Assembly (NCBI GenBank): GCA_963675185.2
Contig: CAXXOH010000001.1
Location: forward strand, 1 to 64,000
Length of the DNA: 64,000 nucleotides
Direction of reading: 5' to 3'
Origin: Ilyobacter_A sp963675185
GTDB lineage: Bacteria; Fusobacteriota; Fusobacteriia; Fusobacteriales; Fusobacteriaceae
Shown: positions 7,789 through 15,339 of the stretch, piece by piece
Layout of the letters: each line of letters begins with the position of its first letter
Position numbering within the stretch: position 1 is the stretch's first letter
Translations under genes and position numbers: made by a program
The notes under the pieces: model-generated
Seen by the model: the letters and a program-made list of their open reading frames with translations, nothing else
Databases searched by the model: none
What the model was told of the DNA's origin: nothing

Positions 7789-8157
7789 ATGCAGCAGAGG
7801 ATAAAAAAGATATATGAATATTTCGGCTTTGACGACCAGCTTGAAAAATATAAGGAGGAGCTGCTTGAGCTCATGACAGCTATACAGAAGTACAAGAATG
7901 GCCTGAGCAGGAGCACGTTTGCTGCAGTTATAGGGGAAATTGCAGACGTGTCAATGCTGGAACAGCAGCTTGAGCATGCAACAAAGGAAGAAAAACAAAA
8001 ACTGGAGAGCGTCATGGCAAAGTACTTCATGCTGTTTGAAGAATACTCTTACCTCTTTGAATACATAGCTTTAAACCACAAAGACAGAATAGATGCAAAG
8101 ATGGAGTGCAAAATTGACAGGACGCTGCTCAGGATAGCAGGGGGATACTATATGTAG
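7789..8157 (+). CDS. MazG-like nucleotide pyrophosphohydrolase
   Basis: The 122-residue all-helical protein contains the EELLELMTAIQKY and GEIADVSMLEQQLE segments, the ExxE...ExxD metal-binding pattern of MazG-like NTP-PPases. Such enzymes hydrolyse NTPs or (p)ppGpp-type alarmones and are common in phages. It follows the helicase loader-like gene by about 50 bp, with AAGGGGGG before the ATG. The C-terminal half is less typical, so substrate is unknown. Confidence 0.65.
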   Translation: MQQRIKKIYEYFGFDDQLEKYKEELLELMTAIQKYKNGLSRSTFAAVIGEIADVSMLEQQLEHATKEEKQKLESVMAKYFMLFEEYSYLFEYIALNHKDRIDAKMECKIDRTLLRIAGGYYM

Positions 8158-8239
8158 AGCAATCCGCAGAGCAGATCTGATTTAAACTGCTGCGGGCCTG
8201 TCAAAACTACATGTCTACTGCGGGCAAGGGAGTGATGAA

Positions 8240-8410
8240 ATGTTTGAAATATGTGCTGGATGCCATGAGAAATTTTTAAGCTGTTTATGCGTGGACTGCT
8301 CCTATAAAAAAGTGTGCCTGGAAAAGGGCAGGCTGCTCTGCCAGGATCCAAAAGGCTACTATAAAAAAGGGGGCAGCTGTTTTAAGTACCAGGAGGTATA
8401 TGGGCAATGA
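8240..8410 (+). CDS. Cys-rich 56-residue protein
   Basis: The ORF reads MFEICAGCHEKFLSCLCVDC and continues with further cysteines (YKKVCLEKG, LLCQD, GSCFKYQ). Eight Cys and one His suggest one or two zinc knuckles. Its ribosome site is GGGAGTG, and its TGA overlaps the ATG of the amidase gene (ATGA), so the two are translationally coupled. It is not recognised as a named family; a phage zinc-ribbon protein is likely. Confidence 0.6.
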   Translation: MFEICAGCHEKFLSCLCVDCSYKKVCLEKGRLLCQDPKGYYKKGGSCFKYQEVYGQ

Positions 8411-8940
8411 AAAGAGTTGTGGTGGTTCCCGGACATTCTTTTGAGGATCCGGGAGCCGTAAACGATAAATTGGGGCTGCGGGAATACGACTGCGTATTGG
8501 AGATGGCCCTGGAGCTGTTCAGTGAGGACAGGTGGAAGGACATAGACGTCATTTTAAAAGGGAGAAACAGCTATGCTACCCTGCCCAAGGAGATAAACTC
8601 GCTGAATCCTGATTACGTTATAGAGCTGCACCTGAACGCCGCCAACGGAAAGTCTCAGGGAACTGAAGTTCTGTACTGCGGGGCTTCCACTAGGGGAAAG
8701 CAGATGGCTGAAATCATCCAGGAAAGGCTTGCAGAAGCACTTGAATACCCTGACAGGGGAGTCAAGGTGGTGGAAAAAGGGCAGAGGGGGGCTAAAATTT
8801 TGTGGGACACCAAGGCCCCATGCGTGATAGTGGAGTCCTGCTTTATAGACTCCCTCAACCGCAAAAAAGAGCTCAAGCTTGCTGAGACCGTTGCTGCCTT
8901 GAAAGATAGCATTAGGGAGATTGTAGACAGGGGGATATAG
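8407..8940 (+). CDS. N-acetylmuramoyl-L-alanine amidase (Amidase_3), phage endolysin-like
   Basis: The 177-residue protein is a single Amidase_3 domain. The expected zinc ligands and catalytic acid are His10 (VVPGHSFEDPGA), Glu26, His75 (IELHLNAAN) and Glu143 (IVESCFID). It would cut the bond between MurNAc and L-Ala in peptidoglycan. It has no signal peptide or cell-wall-binding repeat, as expected for a holin-dependent endolysin. The next two genes are a single-span membrane protein and a tiny EF-hand protein, which together resemble a lysis cassette. Confidence 0.85.
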   Translation: MKRVVVVPGHSFEDPGAVNDKLGLREYDCVLEMALELFSEDRWKDIDVILKGRNSYATLPKEINSLNPDYVIELHLNAANGKSQGTEVLYCGASTRGKQMAEIIQERLAEALEYPDRGVKVVEKGQRGAKILWDTKAPCVIVESCFIDSLNRKKELKLAETVAALKDSIREIVDRGI

Positions 8941-8941
8941 G

Positions 8942-9199
8942 ATGCTTGCACTGCTGGAATTGTTGGTAGAAGATGTTAAGCTCGGCCTGATTGCAGTTTT
9001 GTTTTTTATTTCAGCCTACCTCTGGAGGGAAACTGCCAGACTGCAGGGAGAGCTTAAAAAGGTGGAAGCCTATCTCGACAAGAAAAAACTGGATAAAGAG
9101 GAGTTTGGGCTTTACAATGAGGCGCACAATGAGGTGCATAAAGGAATTTTTGAGCATTTGAAGACAGCTGTAGAACTTTTAAAGGGGAGGGTGAGATGA
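8942..9199 (+). CDS. Holin-like single-span membrane protein
   Basis: The 85-residue protein has one membrane segment (about 14-29, LGLIAVLFFISAYLW) followed by a charged helix likely to form a coiled coil. It begins 1 bp after the amidase stop codon. Its own stop overlaps the ATG of the EF-hand gene. Position and topology fit a holin, a haemolysin-type accessory protein (XhlA-like) or a spanin-like partner, but no family motif is decisive. Confidence 0.6.
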   Translation: MLALLELLVEDVKLGLIAVLFFISAYLWRETARLQGELKKVEAYLDKKKLDKEEFGLYNEAHNEVHKGIFEHLKTAVELLKGRVR

Positions 9200-9333
9200 A
9201 AAGGGTATTCCATGTTATAGGGAAAGGATTTTTAAAGGCGGGCCTGTCGCTGATGGATAAGAATGGGGACGGGAAGGTGGAAGTAGAAGAGCTTTTGGTT
9301 TCGGCATTGGAGATTATGAAGTTAACCAAATAA
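9196..9333 (+). CDS. 45-residue EF-hand protein
   Basis: The tiny ORF starts MKRVFHVIGKGFLKAGLSLM and contains DKNGDGKVEVEELL, a complete EF-hand calcium loop (D-x-N-x-D-G-x-V-x-x-x-E). Its ATG overlaps the stop of the holin-like gene (ATGA), with GGGGAGGG just upstream, so it is genuinely part of this operon. A strong terminator follows. The N-terminal amphipathic helix might touch membrane. It could make lysis or the endolysin calcium-dependent; this is inference. Confidence 0.7.
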   Translation: MKRVFHVIGKGFLKAGLSLMDKNGDGKVEVEELLVSALEIMKLTK

Positions 9334-9341
9334 ATTAAAAC

Positions 9342-9370
9342 AAAAAAGAGGAATATTCCTCTTTTTTTAT
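9342..9370 (+). terminator. Rho-independent terminator of the phage-like operon
   Basis: The palindrome GAGGAATATTCCTC is flanked by an A-run and a T-run just after the EF-hand gene. It ends the rightward phage-like operon. Confidence 0.85.
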
Positions 9371-9461
9371 TAGTGTTTAGTATGTTATTAGTAAGTGAAG
9401 AAATATAGATACTTATAAAAGAATAATACTGAAAACAAATTAAAGAATGGAGTGCATATAA

Positions 9462-10112
9462 ATGAATAAAAGAACAATAACTGTCAAAGGAAGGGGCAGT
9501 GCCTCAGCCCCGCCTGATTGGATAAAAATAACTATGAGCTTAGAAGCTAAAAACATGGATTATGAGAAAACTGTAAATTTAGCAGCCAAGCAGTTGGACC
9601 AATTGAGAAAAAGTCTTGAAGAGCATGGCTTTAGCAAAAAAGATATTAAAACAACTGACTTTAATGTAGACACGTCTTATGAAAGCGTAAAAGATATAAC
9701 TGGAAATTATAATCGGGTTTTTAGAGGCTATCTCTGCTCTCAAAACTTATATATCGGGTTTGAAGTAGACAGTAGAAGACTGGGAAATATTTTGAGATCA
9801 TTATCCAGATGTGAATCAAAACCGGAGTTTTCTATAAAATATCAATTAAAAGATGAAAAAAATCTTAAAGAAAAACTCCTAAAAAATGCCATTGCGGATG
9901 CTATAGGTAAAGCAAAAGTAATCGCTCTTGCCGCGAATGTTGACTTAGGAGAAATTATGCATATTGATTATGATTGGACTGAAATAAGATTTGTAAGGGA
10001 AGATTTTCAGCTTAGCGATGCATCCTATAATTATTCTGCTGCATCGATAGATATAGAGCCAGAGGATATTGAAGCTAGTGATAACGTAAGTATTATATGG
10101 GAGATTGAATAA
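9462..10112 (+). CDS. SIMPL domain protein (DUF541)
   Basis: The 216-residue protein begins MNKRTITVKGRGSASAPPDW, the standard SIMPL start (xITVxGxGxASAxPDxxxI), and continues with the long helix AAKQLDQLRKSLEEHGFSKK and ITGNYNRVFRGY. SIMPL proteins form oligomeric alpha/beta assemblies of uncertain role, and some are periplasmic. This one has no signal peptide. GGAG is 10 bases upstream of the ATG. It appears monocistronic. Confidence 0.85.
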   Translation: MNKRTITVKGRGSASAPPDWIKITMSLEAKNMDYEKTVNLAAKQLDQLRKSLEEHGFSKKDIKTTDFNVDTSYESVKDITGNYNRVFRGYLCSQNLYIGFEVDSRRLGNILRSLSRCESKPEFSIKYQLKDEKNLKEKLLKNAIADAIGKAKVIALAANVDLGEIMHIDYDWTEIRFVREDFQLSDASYNYSAASIDIEPEDIEASDNVSIIWEIE

Positions 10113-10411
10113 TTGACATCCCCTGAAAAAAGTTTGCAGTAACATTTATACTTTTTAAAACTTCCTGCATTTACTAGTCATTTATGAAATATTTAAGTTT
10201 GAAGAGAAAATCATTGGGAGTTGATAATTTTTTATTGACTTTTTTCAGAATAGAATATACAATTTTACCAGAAAAGGAAATATCAAGAAGTCTGCTAATA
10301 ATAATTACAAGCAGACTAAATTCTAAATTTGGTAGATCGAACCCTGTAACCCCGTGTTGGACCAGGGTCTTTTTTTATACTATTGGAGAAATAATAAAAA
10401 ATATATTCATA
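10113..10411. other. Intergenic stretch with a weak hairpin
   Basis: About 300 bp without a convincing gene. An ACCCTG/CAGGGT hairpin followed by seven T (10,341-10,378) may terminate the SIMPL transcript. The 76-residue ORF across this stretch lacks a ribosome site and contains the hairpin, so I do not call it. Confidence 0.5.
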
Positions 10412-10444
10412 TAAAAAACCGGGAATAATAAATCCCGGTTTTTA
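10412..10444. terminator. Bidirectional terminator
   Basis: ACCGGGA ... TCCCGGT, flanked by A- and T-runs, lies immediately after the antitoxin gene on the minus strand and serves both directions. Confidence 0.8.
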
Positions 10445-10846
10445 CTGGCTGATTTCTAGTTCGTCTAATAAAGCTGCTTTTAAAATAGCTGAAAAGTTGA
10501 TATGCTGCTTTATAGCTGCATCATTGAGCCATTTAGGGATGGTGAGAGTCTTCTTTACAGCTTTATTCATCATTTCATCTCTGACAGGCTTCATATTAAC
10601 TCTTATCATAACGATAGACTGATTTTCCTCAAGCTTAATATCTTTTATAGGCATATGCTCTGGGATCTCTTCTCCATCTTCTTCCATTCCGTATAAGTGT
10701 AGTTCCAAGCAATCTTTCGCCATATACAGCGCTTCTTCTTCTGTATCACCACATGTGTATGCTCCTTCCAGTCCTGGAAAGTGGATAGAAATTCCATCAT
10801 CTTCATAAGTGAAAACAGCTGGGAAAACATAAAAGTCTTTATACAT
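10442..10846 (-). CDS. hicB: HicB family antitoxin
   Basis: The 134-residue protein has the partial RNase-H-like HicB fold at its N-terminus (about 5-70; YVFPAVFTYEDDGISIHFPG, then DTEEEALYMAKDCLELHL). A C-terminal ribbon-helix-helix domain follows (about 98-132, KKTLTIPKWLNDAAIK). It would neutralise HicA and bind the palindrome in the operon promoter. It lies downstream of hicA with a short gap and has a good site (AAAAGGAG) before its ATG. Confidence 0.92.
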   Translation of the reverse strand: MYKDFYVFPAVFTYEDDGISIHFPGLEGAYTCGDTEEEALYMAKDCLELHLYGMEEDGEEIPEHMPIKDIKLEENQSIVMIRVNMKPVRDEMMNKAVKKTLTIPKWLNDAAIKQHINFSAILKAALLDELEISQ

Positions 10847-10874
10847 TTATATCATCTCCTTTTGGAGCAGGACT

Positions 10875-11057
10875 TTATTCAAGCCCTGCCTGTTTTAGGA
10901 TACTTTTTACAGTTCCTTGTTTGAGGTCTTTCTTGGGATGTGGTATTGTAACCCTTCCCTTTTTCGTGGGGTGTTTGAATTGGTGATGTGAACCTTTTAT
11001 ATTCACTAAATACCATCCATCTTTTTCAATGATTTTTATCAAATCCTTTGACTTCAC
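10875..11057 (-). CDS. hicA: HicA family mRNA interferase toxin
   Basis: The GTG at 11,057 is the start, because GGAGG lies 7 bases ahead and the upstream in-frame ATG would add an atypical extension. The resulting 60-residue protein (KSKDLIKIIEKDGWYLVNIK, then GSHHQFKHP) has the double-stranded-RNA-binding-like HicA fold. His24 is the expected catalytic residue. It cleaves mRNA independently of ribosomes when free of HicB. Confidence 0.92.
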   Translation of the reverse strand: MKSKDLIKIIEKDGWYLVNIKGSHHQFKHPTKKGRVTIPHPKKDLKQGTVKSILKQAGLE

Positions 11058-11078
11058 TCCCTCACCTCCTACATTAAT

Positions 11079-11107
11079 ATTATACACGTGCTTTTGACAC
11101 GTGTCAA
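11079..11107 (-). promoter_or_regulatory. hicAB promoter with overlapping palindromic operator
   Basis: On the minus strand TTGACA, a 17-bp spacer and TATAAT (11,084-11,079) make a perfect consensus promoter. The -35 box lies inside the perfect 14-bp palindrome TTGACACGTGTCAA (11,094-11,107), and a second CACGTG lies within the spacer. The ribbon-helix-helix domain of HicB probably binds there. Confidence 0.85.
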
Positions 11108-11216
11108 GAATTTTAAAAAAATTATTTTCATACAAAAAACCAATACCAGATTAAGATAGATAACAATATAAATCTCTTTTGTTTATAGATGGAATTTCCG
11201 GTAATATTTTGGTAAC

Positions 11217-11257
11217 AAAAAAAGCTCGCCTTTCTATATAAGACGAACTTTTTTTAT
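11217..11257. terminator. Probable terminator
   Basis: An A-run, an imperfect AGcTCG/CGAaCT stem and a T-run lie between the hicAB promoter and the end of the histidine kinase gene; the hairpin is symmetrical enough to work in both directions. Confidence 0.55.
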
Positions 11258-11333
11258 ATGATTAATTTTTTCACCAAAAGATAGAGTGTTTTAAGTTAAA
11301 TTTATAAAAATTTCGATATTTAAATTACAGGAT

Positions 11334-12731
11334 TTATTTACAAAAACTGATGTCAAACCAAAATTTAACCCCTTTATCTATATTCACAACTCCATAGTTA
11401 CTCTTATGCCTGTCTAAAATTCCTTTGCTTATTGCCAAACCTAAGCCTGTCCCCCCATATTTTCTAGTCCTAGCCTCATCCGATTTGTAAAATGGATCCC
11501 AAATTGATTCTATATGTTCCATAGGTACTTTAGATCCGGTATTCATTATTTCTACAACAATTTTATCGAGTTTTTTATACAGGTTTACTTTTATATTGCC
11601 GCCTATATTTACATGAGATATGGCGTTGCTTAAAAAATTATTTATAACCTGTCCTATTTTAAATTTATCTCCTATGACTTCTATTTCATTTTGTCCGTAT
11701 GATTCCAATATTACCCCTATTTTTTTCTCGTCTAAATCTAATCTATATTTTTTTAGATTATTTTTTATTAGCTCTAGTATATTAAAGTTTTCAATATTTA
11801 GAGTCTCTCCCTCACTTTCTAGCTTAATTAGTCCTATGAGGTCGTCTAGTAATTTTGATATATTTTTCCCTTCTTCTATTATAATTTCTGTATAATTTTT
11901 ATGATTTTGATTTGATAACTCCCCTAAAACTTCAGCATATGAATTTATCACCGTAACTGGTGTTTTTATTTCATGTGCGACATTAGATATAAATTTTTTC
12001 CTCATTTCATCGATCCTTTTCTCCTTATTTATATCCTCTTTAAGCTTTATATTGGCGTTATTTAAGTTATCTATGGTCTCCTCAAGCTTCTCAGACAAAA
12101 AATTTATGCTTGTAGCCACCTCATCGAGCTCATCATTTGTTTTAAGGTCAATTTTTTCAGAAAAGTCCATCTTTGCAATTTTTTTTATGCTTCGATTAAT
12201 TTTTAGAATAGGTTTTACAAGCGTTTTAGAAAACAGAAAACTTACAATGGCTCCTATGCCCAAAACTATAAAACCGATATATAGATAAAATTCATTTGCT
12301 ATTCTTACTTCCTCATCCAAAAAATGGATCGATGTCATCACTCTTATTACCCGCCTACTATCCATAAGCCTGTAAAACATTATATGTTTTATTCCCATAT
12401 ATTGAGATAATTCCACAGAATTTCCTTTATTTAAAAGCTCCTGATACACGTTTTTTTCATCTATAGTTAAAAAATGGCCAAGTGACGACTTCAAAGAATC
12501 TAATTCTATAACGTCTATTATTACACCATAACTATTCTCCAACTGAAAAATCTCTTCGGTGGTCGCATTTTCATCTGGAATTATCTTTGATATCTTTTCA
12601 AGTTGTTTTCCTTTTTTATATAGGTAGTACTTTTCCAAATATATATTATTCAAAATTATAGTACTGAAAATCGTGACAACAATCAAAAAAAACGAAACTA
12701 GAAACACTTTAGCCGAAATCCTTAGCTTCAC
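11334..12731 (-). CDS. Sensor histidine kinase
   Basis: This 465-residue membrane kinase has a first span at about 8-29, an extracytoplasmic loop (30-147), a second span (148-168) and a HAMP linker (170-222). Next come a HisKA domain with His253 (FISNVAHEIKTP) and a C-terminal HATPase domain (GTGLGLAISKGILDRH). It pairs with the response regulator just upstream, whose stop overlaps its ATG. The signal is unknown. The adjacent SHOCT and DCC-motif genes hint at envelope or metal stress, which is inference. Confidence 0.92.
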   Translation of the reverse strand: MKLRISAKVFLVSFFLIVVTIFSTIILNNIYLEKYYLYKKGKQLEKISKIIPDENATTEEIFQLENSYGVIIDVIELDSLKSSLGHFLTIDEKNVYQELLNKGNSVELSQYMGIKHIMFYRLMDSRRVIRVMTSIHFLDEEVRIANEFYLYIGFIVLGIGAIVSFLFSKTLVKPILKINRSIKKIAKMDFSEKIDLKTNDELDEVATSINFLSEKLEETIDNLNNANIKLKEDINKEKRIDEMRKKFISNVAHEIKTPVTVINSYAEVLGELSNQNHKNYTEIIIEEGKNISKLLDDLIGLIKLESEGETLNIENFNILELIKNNLKKYRLDLDEKKIGVILESYGQNEIEVIGDKFKIGQVINNFLSNAISHVNIGGNIKVNLYKKLDKIVVEIMNTGSKVPMEHIESIWDPFYKSDEARTRKYGGTGLGLAISKGILDRHKSNYGVVNIDKGVKFWFDISFCK

Positions 12732-13381
12732 TTTTTCACCTCAAATCTATATCCATATCCTCTGACAGTTTCTATATACTTTTCCCCTATCTTTTTTCTC
12801 AGATTTTTTATGTGGGTGTCTACTGTTCTCAAGTCACTCTCTGTATAAAGTTCCCATACATTATTTAAAATTTTTTCTCTACTCAATGCTATTCCTATAT
12901 TTTCTGCCATGTATACTAATAATTCATATTCTTTAGGACTCATATTAATTTCTTCATTTTCGATAAAGACTTTTCTGCTTTCTTTATCTATTTTTAAGTC
13001 ATGAAATTCCATCACATTATTCAAGTGATCGTTTAACAGTTTTTTTAACCTCAACAGGAGCACCTTCATGCTAAATGGTTTTTTTACATAATCATCTGCT
13101 CCTAGTTCTAATCCCAATATCTCATCATAATCCTGTGTTTTTGCAGTTAGCATCAAAATAGGAGTGTTAAATTCACTTTTTATCTTCTTACATATTTCCC
13201 ATCCGTCTATTCCTGGGAGCATTATATCCAGTATTAAAAGATCAGGTTTTTCTAAATAAAAAATTTCCAATCCTTCATACCCATCCTGCGCTTCTAATAT
13301 TTCAAATCCATTATTTCTAAGATATTCTGCTACAATACCTCGAATTCTATCTTCATCTTCAATAATAAGTATTTTTGCCAT
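12728..13381 (-). CDS. OmpR/PhoB family response regulator
   Basis: The 217-residue protein has a receiver domain (1-117; phosphoacceptor Asp52 in LLILDIMLPG, Lys in KKPF) and a C-terminal winged helix (about 125-215; EYELLVYMAENIG, RTVDTHIKNLRKKIG, VRGYGYRF). It is the upstream gene of the two-component operon and overlaps the kinase gene by four bases. AAAAGGGGGAG precedes the ATG. Confidence 0.93.
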   Translation of the reverse strand: MAKILIIEDEDRIRGIVAEYLRNNGFEILEAQDGYEGLEIFYLEKPDLLILDIMLPGIDGWEICKKIKSEFNTPILMLTAKTQDYDEILGLELGADDYVKKPFSMKVLLLRLKKLLNDHLNNVMEFHDLKIDKESRKVFIENEEINMSPKEYELLVYMAENIGIALSREKILNNVWELYTESDLRTVDTHIKNLRKKIGEKYIETVRGYGYRFEVKK

Positions 13382-13461
13382 AAAACTCCCCCTTTTATAC
13401 CTACAAAATTTAAATATAGATAAACTTTATCCTTATATTATATAACACTATATATATTGAT

Positions 13462-13486
13462 AAAAGACCAGAGCTTACGCTCTGGC
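13462..13486 (-). terminator. Terminator of the DCC-protein transcript
   Basis: CCAGAGC-GTAA-GCTCTGG followed by TCTTTTA on the minus strand, 84 bp after the DCC mini-gene. Confidence 0.6.
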
Positions 13487-13569
13487 CACATACTTCATTG
13501 ATAATATAACAATCTCCAATTCTTCGAGTACATAAGTACTATAACAACCTTTAAATATATACATTATAC

Positions 13570-13692
13570 TTATTTTTTCTTTTTATCCTCATTTAAACCA
13601 CAACAATCCAATCTTTTATCACCAAAGGATTTCTCGTTGGACTCACTCAATTTTTTTAAAAAATTACTAAATACTTTTTTTATACTTTTCAT
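13570..13692 (-). CDS. DCC-motif mini-protein, copy 1
   Basis: The 40-residue ORF starts MKSIKKVFSNFLKKLSESNE and ends with KSFGDKRLDCCGLNEDKKKK. Its ATG at 13,692 follows GGAGG by six bases. Two further copies of the pattern FGDxRxDCCxLN occur at 14,138 and 31,387. I recall LDCC-motif putative metal-binding proteins being annotated in other anaerobes. The adjacent Cys pair and basic amphipathic helix suggest metal or thiol chemistry near a membrane. It sits between the SHOCT gene and the two-component system, with a third member inside the copper operon. Confidence 0.75.
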   Translation of the reverse strand: MKSIKKVFSNFLKKLSESNEKSFGDKRLDCCGLNEDKKKK

Positions 13693-13734
13693 CATACTCC
13701 TCCCTACTTAAATTTAAATATTTCTTCAATCAAA

Positions 13735-13971
13735 TTAATAAAGGTCTTTTTTCCTTTCTTCAAACTCCTCTTTACTTATATCTCCTCTTGCATACCTTTT
13801 TTTCAAAATATCCAATGGCGTTTCAACATCATTTTTTTTCTCTTGATCGTTTTTATTAAAAAAATAAAAAATTAAAACTAAAAACAGTATTGGCCACAGC
13901 ATCATAAAAATTCCTCCCATCCACCCAAAAATTCCAGTTCTACCTATGCTGTTAAAACACCATTCCCACAT
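13735..13971 (-). CDS. SHOCT domain small membrane protein
   Basis: The 78-residue protein has an N-terminal Trp-rich segment and one membrane span (about 17-38, GGIFMMLWPILFLVLIFYF), then a C-terminal SHOCT motif (LDILKKRYARGDISKEEFEE). I use the ATG at 13,971; a GTG nine bases upstream is possible. SHOCT motifs are short oligomerisation helices at the ends of many membrane proteins. A paralogue lies at 14,568. Confidence 0.8.
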   Translation of the reverse strand: MWEWCFNSIGRTGIFGWMGGIFMMLWPILFLVLIFYFFNKNDQEKKNDVETPLDILKKRYARGDISKEEFEERKKDLY

Positions 13972-14048
13972 GTAAATCACATCCTTTACATTTTATTAAA
14001 GATATTTTACAGCACTTTTGTGTAGTTTTTGTGAAGATAACAAAATAA

Positions 14049-14072
14049 AGAAGGGGAAACTCCCCTTTTTAA
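14049..14072. terminator. Terminator hairpin
   Basis: AAGGGGA-AAC-TCCCCTT with T-rich flanks on both strands; it probably ends the copy-2 DCC transcript on the minus strand. Confidence 0.6.
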
Positions 14073-14137
14073 TCTATAATTTATTCTTTAAAATACGTTC
14101 TCAAGTAATTTAATAAAGAATTGTTTAGCCTAATAAT

Positions 14138-14299
14138 TTAATGTGAATTGTCTCTATGTTTTTCATGTTTTTCTTTATTTAAATCACAACAGTCCATTCT
14201 TTTGTCACCAAAAGATTTTTCATTGGATTCGCCCAGTTTTTTCAAAAAGTTTTGAAAAGCTCTTCTTATTCTACCTTTCCTAATTTTAATTATCTCCAA
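14138..14299 (-). pseudogene. DCC-motif mini-protein, copy 2, start codon unclear
   Basis: The frame contains AFQNFLKKLGESNEKSFGDK followed by RMDCCDLNKEKHEKH, clearly homologous to the copies at 13,570 and 31,387. Where the others begin with ATG, this copy has AAA/GGT. The nearest upstream start is a TTG at 14,299 without a convincing ribosome site. It is either translated from that TTG (53 residues) or has lost its start. Confidence 0.55.
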
Positions 14300-14552
14300 C
14301 TCTAGCTTTAGAAATTTTAGTTATTTCTACAACCACGAACCAACCTCTCTATAAATATAATAGTTCATAATTGTGAAGATTTTGTGAAGAGTATAAAAAA
14401 ACGTATTTTTCAGATAAATATAGCCTCTATCCTTTTTAACAATATTTATTAAGCTTACCTCCATGTGAATTTTGAAGTGTCCATAAATTAAATTTTACAC
14501 ATAAAAAGGTTATTCCTCTATTTTTTGTATTTATATGTAAATATAAAAATAA
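14300..14552. other. Divergent intergenic region
   Basis: About 250 bp of AT-rich DNA between the DCC copy 2 and the SHOCT gene. I see no gene; it must hold the promoters of both. Confidence 0.4.
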
Positions 14553-14567
14553 ATGGGAGGTATCGAT

Positions 14568-14807
14568 ATGCATTTTAACTACCCTATGTTTGAATCAGAC
14601 TTTTTCTGGATGTTCCATGGAATTTTCTCGCTATTATTTCCAATTTTGCTGGTAATATTTCTGTTTATCCTCATAAGAAAGTTTACTAATAGCGATAATA
14701 AATCAGCTAAAAAAGACGAAGCTATTGAGATTTTGAAAAAAAGATATGCAAATGGGGAAATAAGTAAAGAGGAATTTGAACAGATTAAAAAAGATCTAAA
14801 AGATTAA
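14568..14807 (+). CDS. SHOCT domain small membrane protein
   Basis: The 79-residue protein starts MHFNYPMFESDFFWMFHGIF, spans the membrane once (about 15-38) and ends in a SHOCT motif (IEILKKRYANGEISKEEFEQ). I chose the ATG at 14,568 because GGGAGG lies six bases upstream. It is a paralogue of the minus-strand protein at 13,735. Confidence 0.82.
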   Translation: MHFNYPMFESDFFWMFHGIFSLLFPILLVIFLFILIRKFTNSDNKSAKKDEAIEILKKRYANGEISKEEFEQIKKDLKD

Positions 14808-14835
14808 GAATAAGGAGGTTAAACCCTCCTTATTC
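14808..14835. terminator. Bidirectional terminator
   Basis: An 11-bp stem GAATAAGGAGG/CCTCCTTATTC with a 6-base loop lies between the convergent SHOCT and DUF302 genes. Confidence 0.85.
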
Positions 14836-15222
14836 CTATAAATTGACTATAACTTTTTTAAGTCTCTTTTGTATCTCTTCTGCAACCTCTTTTAAATTTA
14901 GGTTCTCAACAGCCTGCATCGATGCCACTGGGTCTACAGCCGCCACCTCTACTACACCTTCCGAAACCTCCTGTACCACCACGTTACACGGTAGCATGGT
15001 TCCTATCTTATCTTCAGCCATGAGTGCTTTATATGCAAAAGGCGGGTTGCATGCCCCGAGAATTTTATATTTTTTAAAATCAACATCCAGTTTCTGTTTT
15101 AGCGTGTTTTTCACATCTATCTCCGTAAGAATTCCAAACCCTTCCTTTTTTAATTCCTCTTTTACTTTAACGATAACTTCGTCAAATTTGCCTTCTATTG
15201 TTTTACTGAAATAATAAGCCAA
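14836..15222 (-). CDS. DUF302 domain protein
   Basis: The 128-residue product, read from a TTG at 15,222 with GGGGGGAG upstream, begins MAYYFSKTIEGKFDEVIVKV and contains KYKILGACNPPFAYKALMAE and LPCNVVVQEV. This is a complete DUF302 domain. Members are soluble, often occur beside metal or redox genes, and may bind small molecules or metal. It is divergent from the multicopper oxidase gene, with about 117 bp between starts, so the two may share regulation. The longer ATG start at 15,258 is less likely. Confidence 0.85.
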   Translation of the reverse strand: MAYYFSKTIEGKFDEVIVKVKEELKKEGFGILTEIDVKNTLKQKLDVDFKKYKILGACNPPFAYKALMAEDKIGTMLPCNVVVQEVSEGVVEVAAVDPVASMQAVENLNLKEVAEEIQKRLKKVIVNL

Positions 15223-15339
15223 ACTAATCTCCCCCCTTTTAAAAGAATTGAAAAACAATAAAATTTCAATAATTGTTTATACAAGGACTTCACCGCCTTT
15301 CCTTGAATAATATATGCAATATTAGGAAGGAGGAATTTA

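Noticed and set aside
10330..10380. Minus-strand GGTTCGATC that looks like a tRNA T-loop
   Set aside because: The T-stem does not pair and no acceptor stem or CCA follows; a terminator hairpin explains the sequence.
10184..10414. 76-residue ORF after the SIMPL gene
   Set aside because: No ribosome site, atypical composition, and it contains a terminator-like hairpin and runs into a second terminator.
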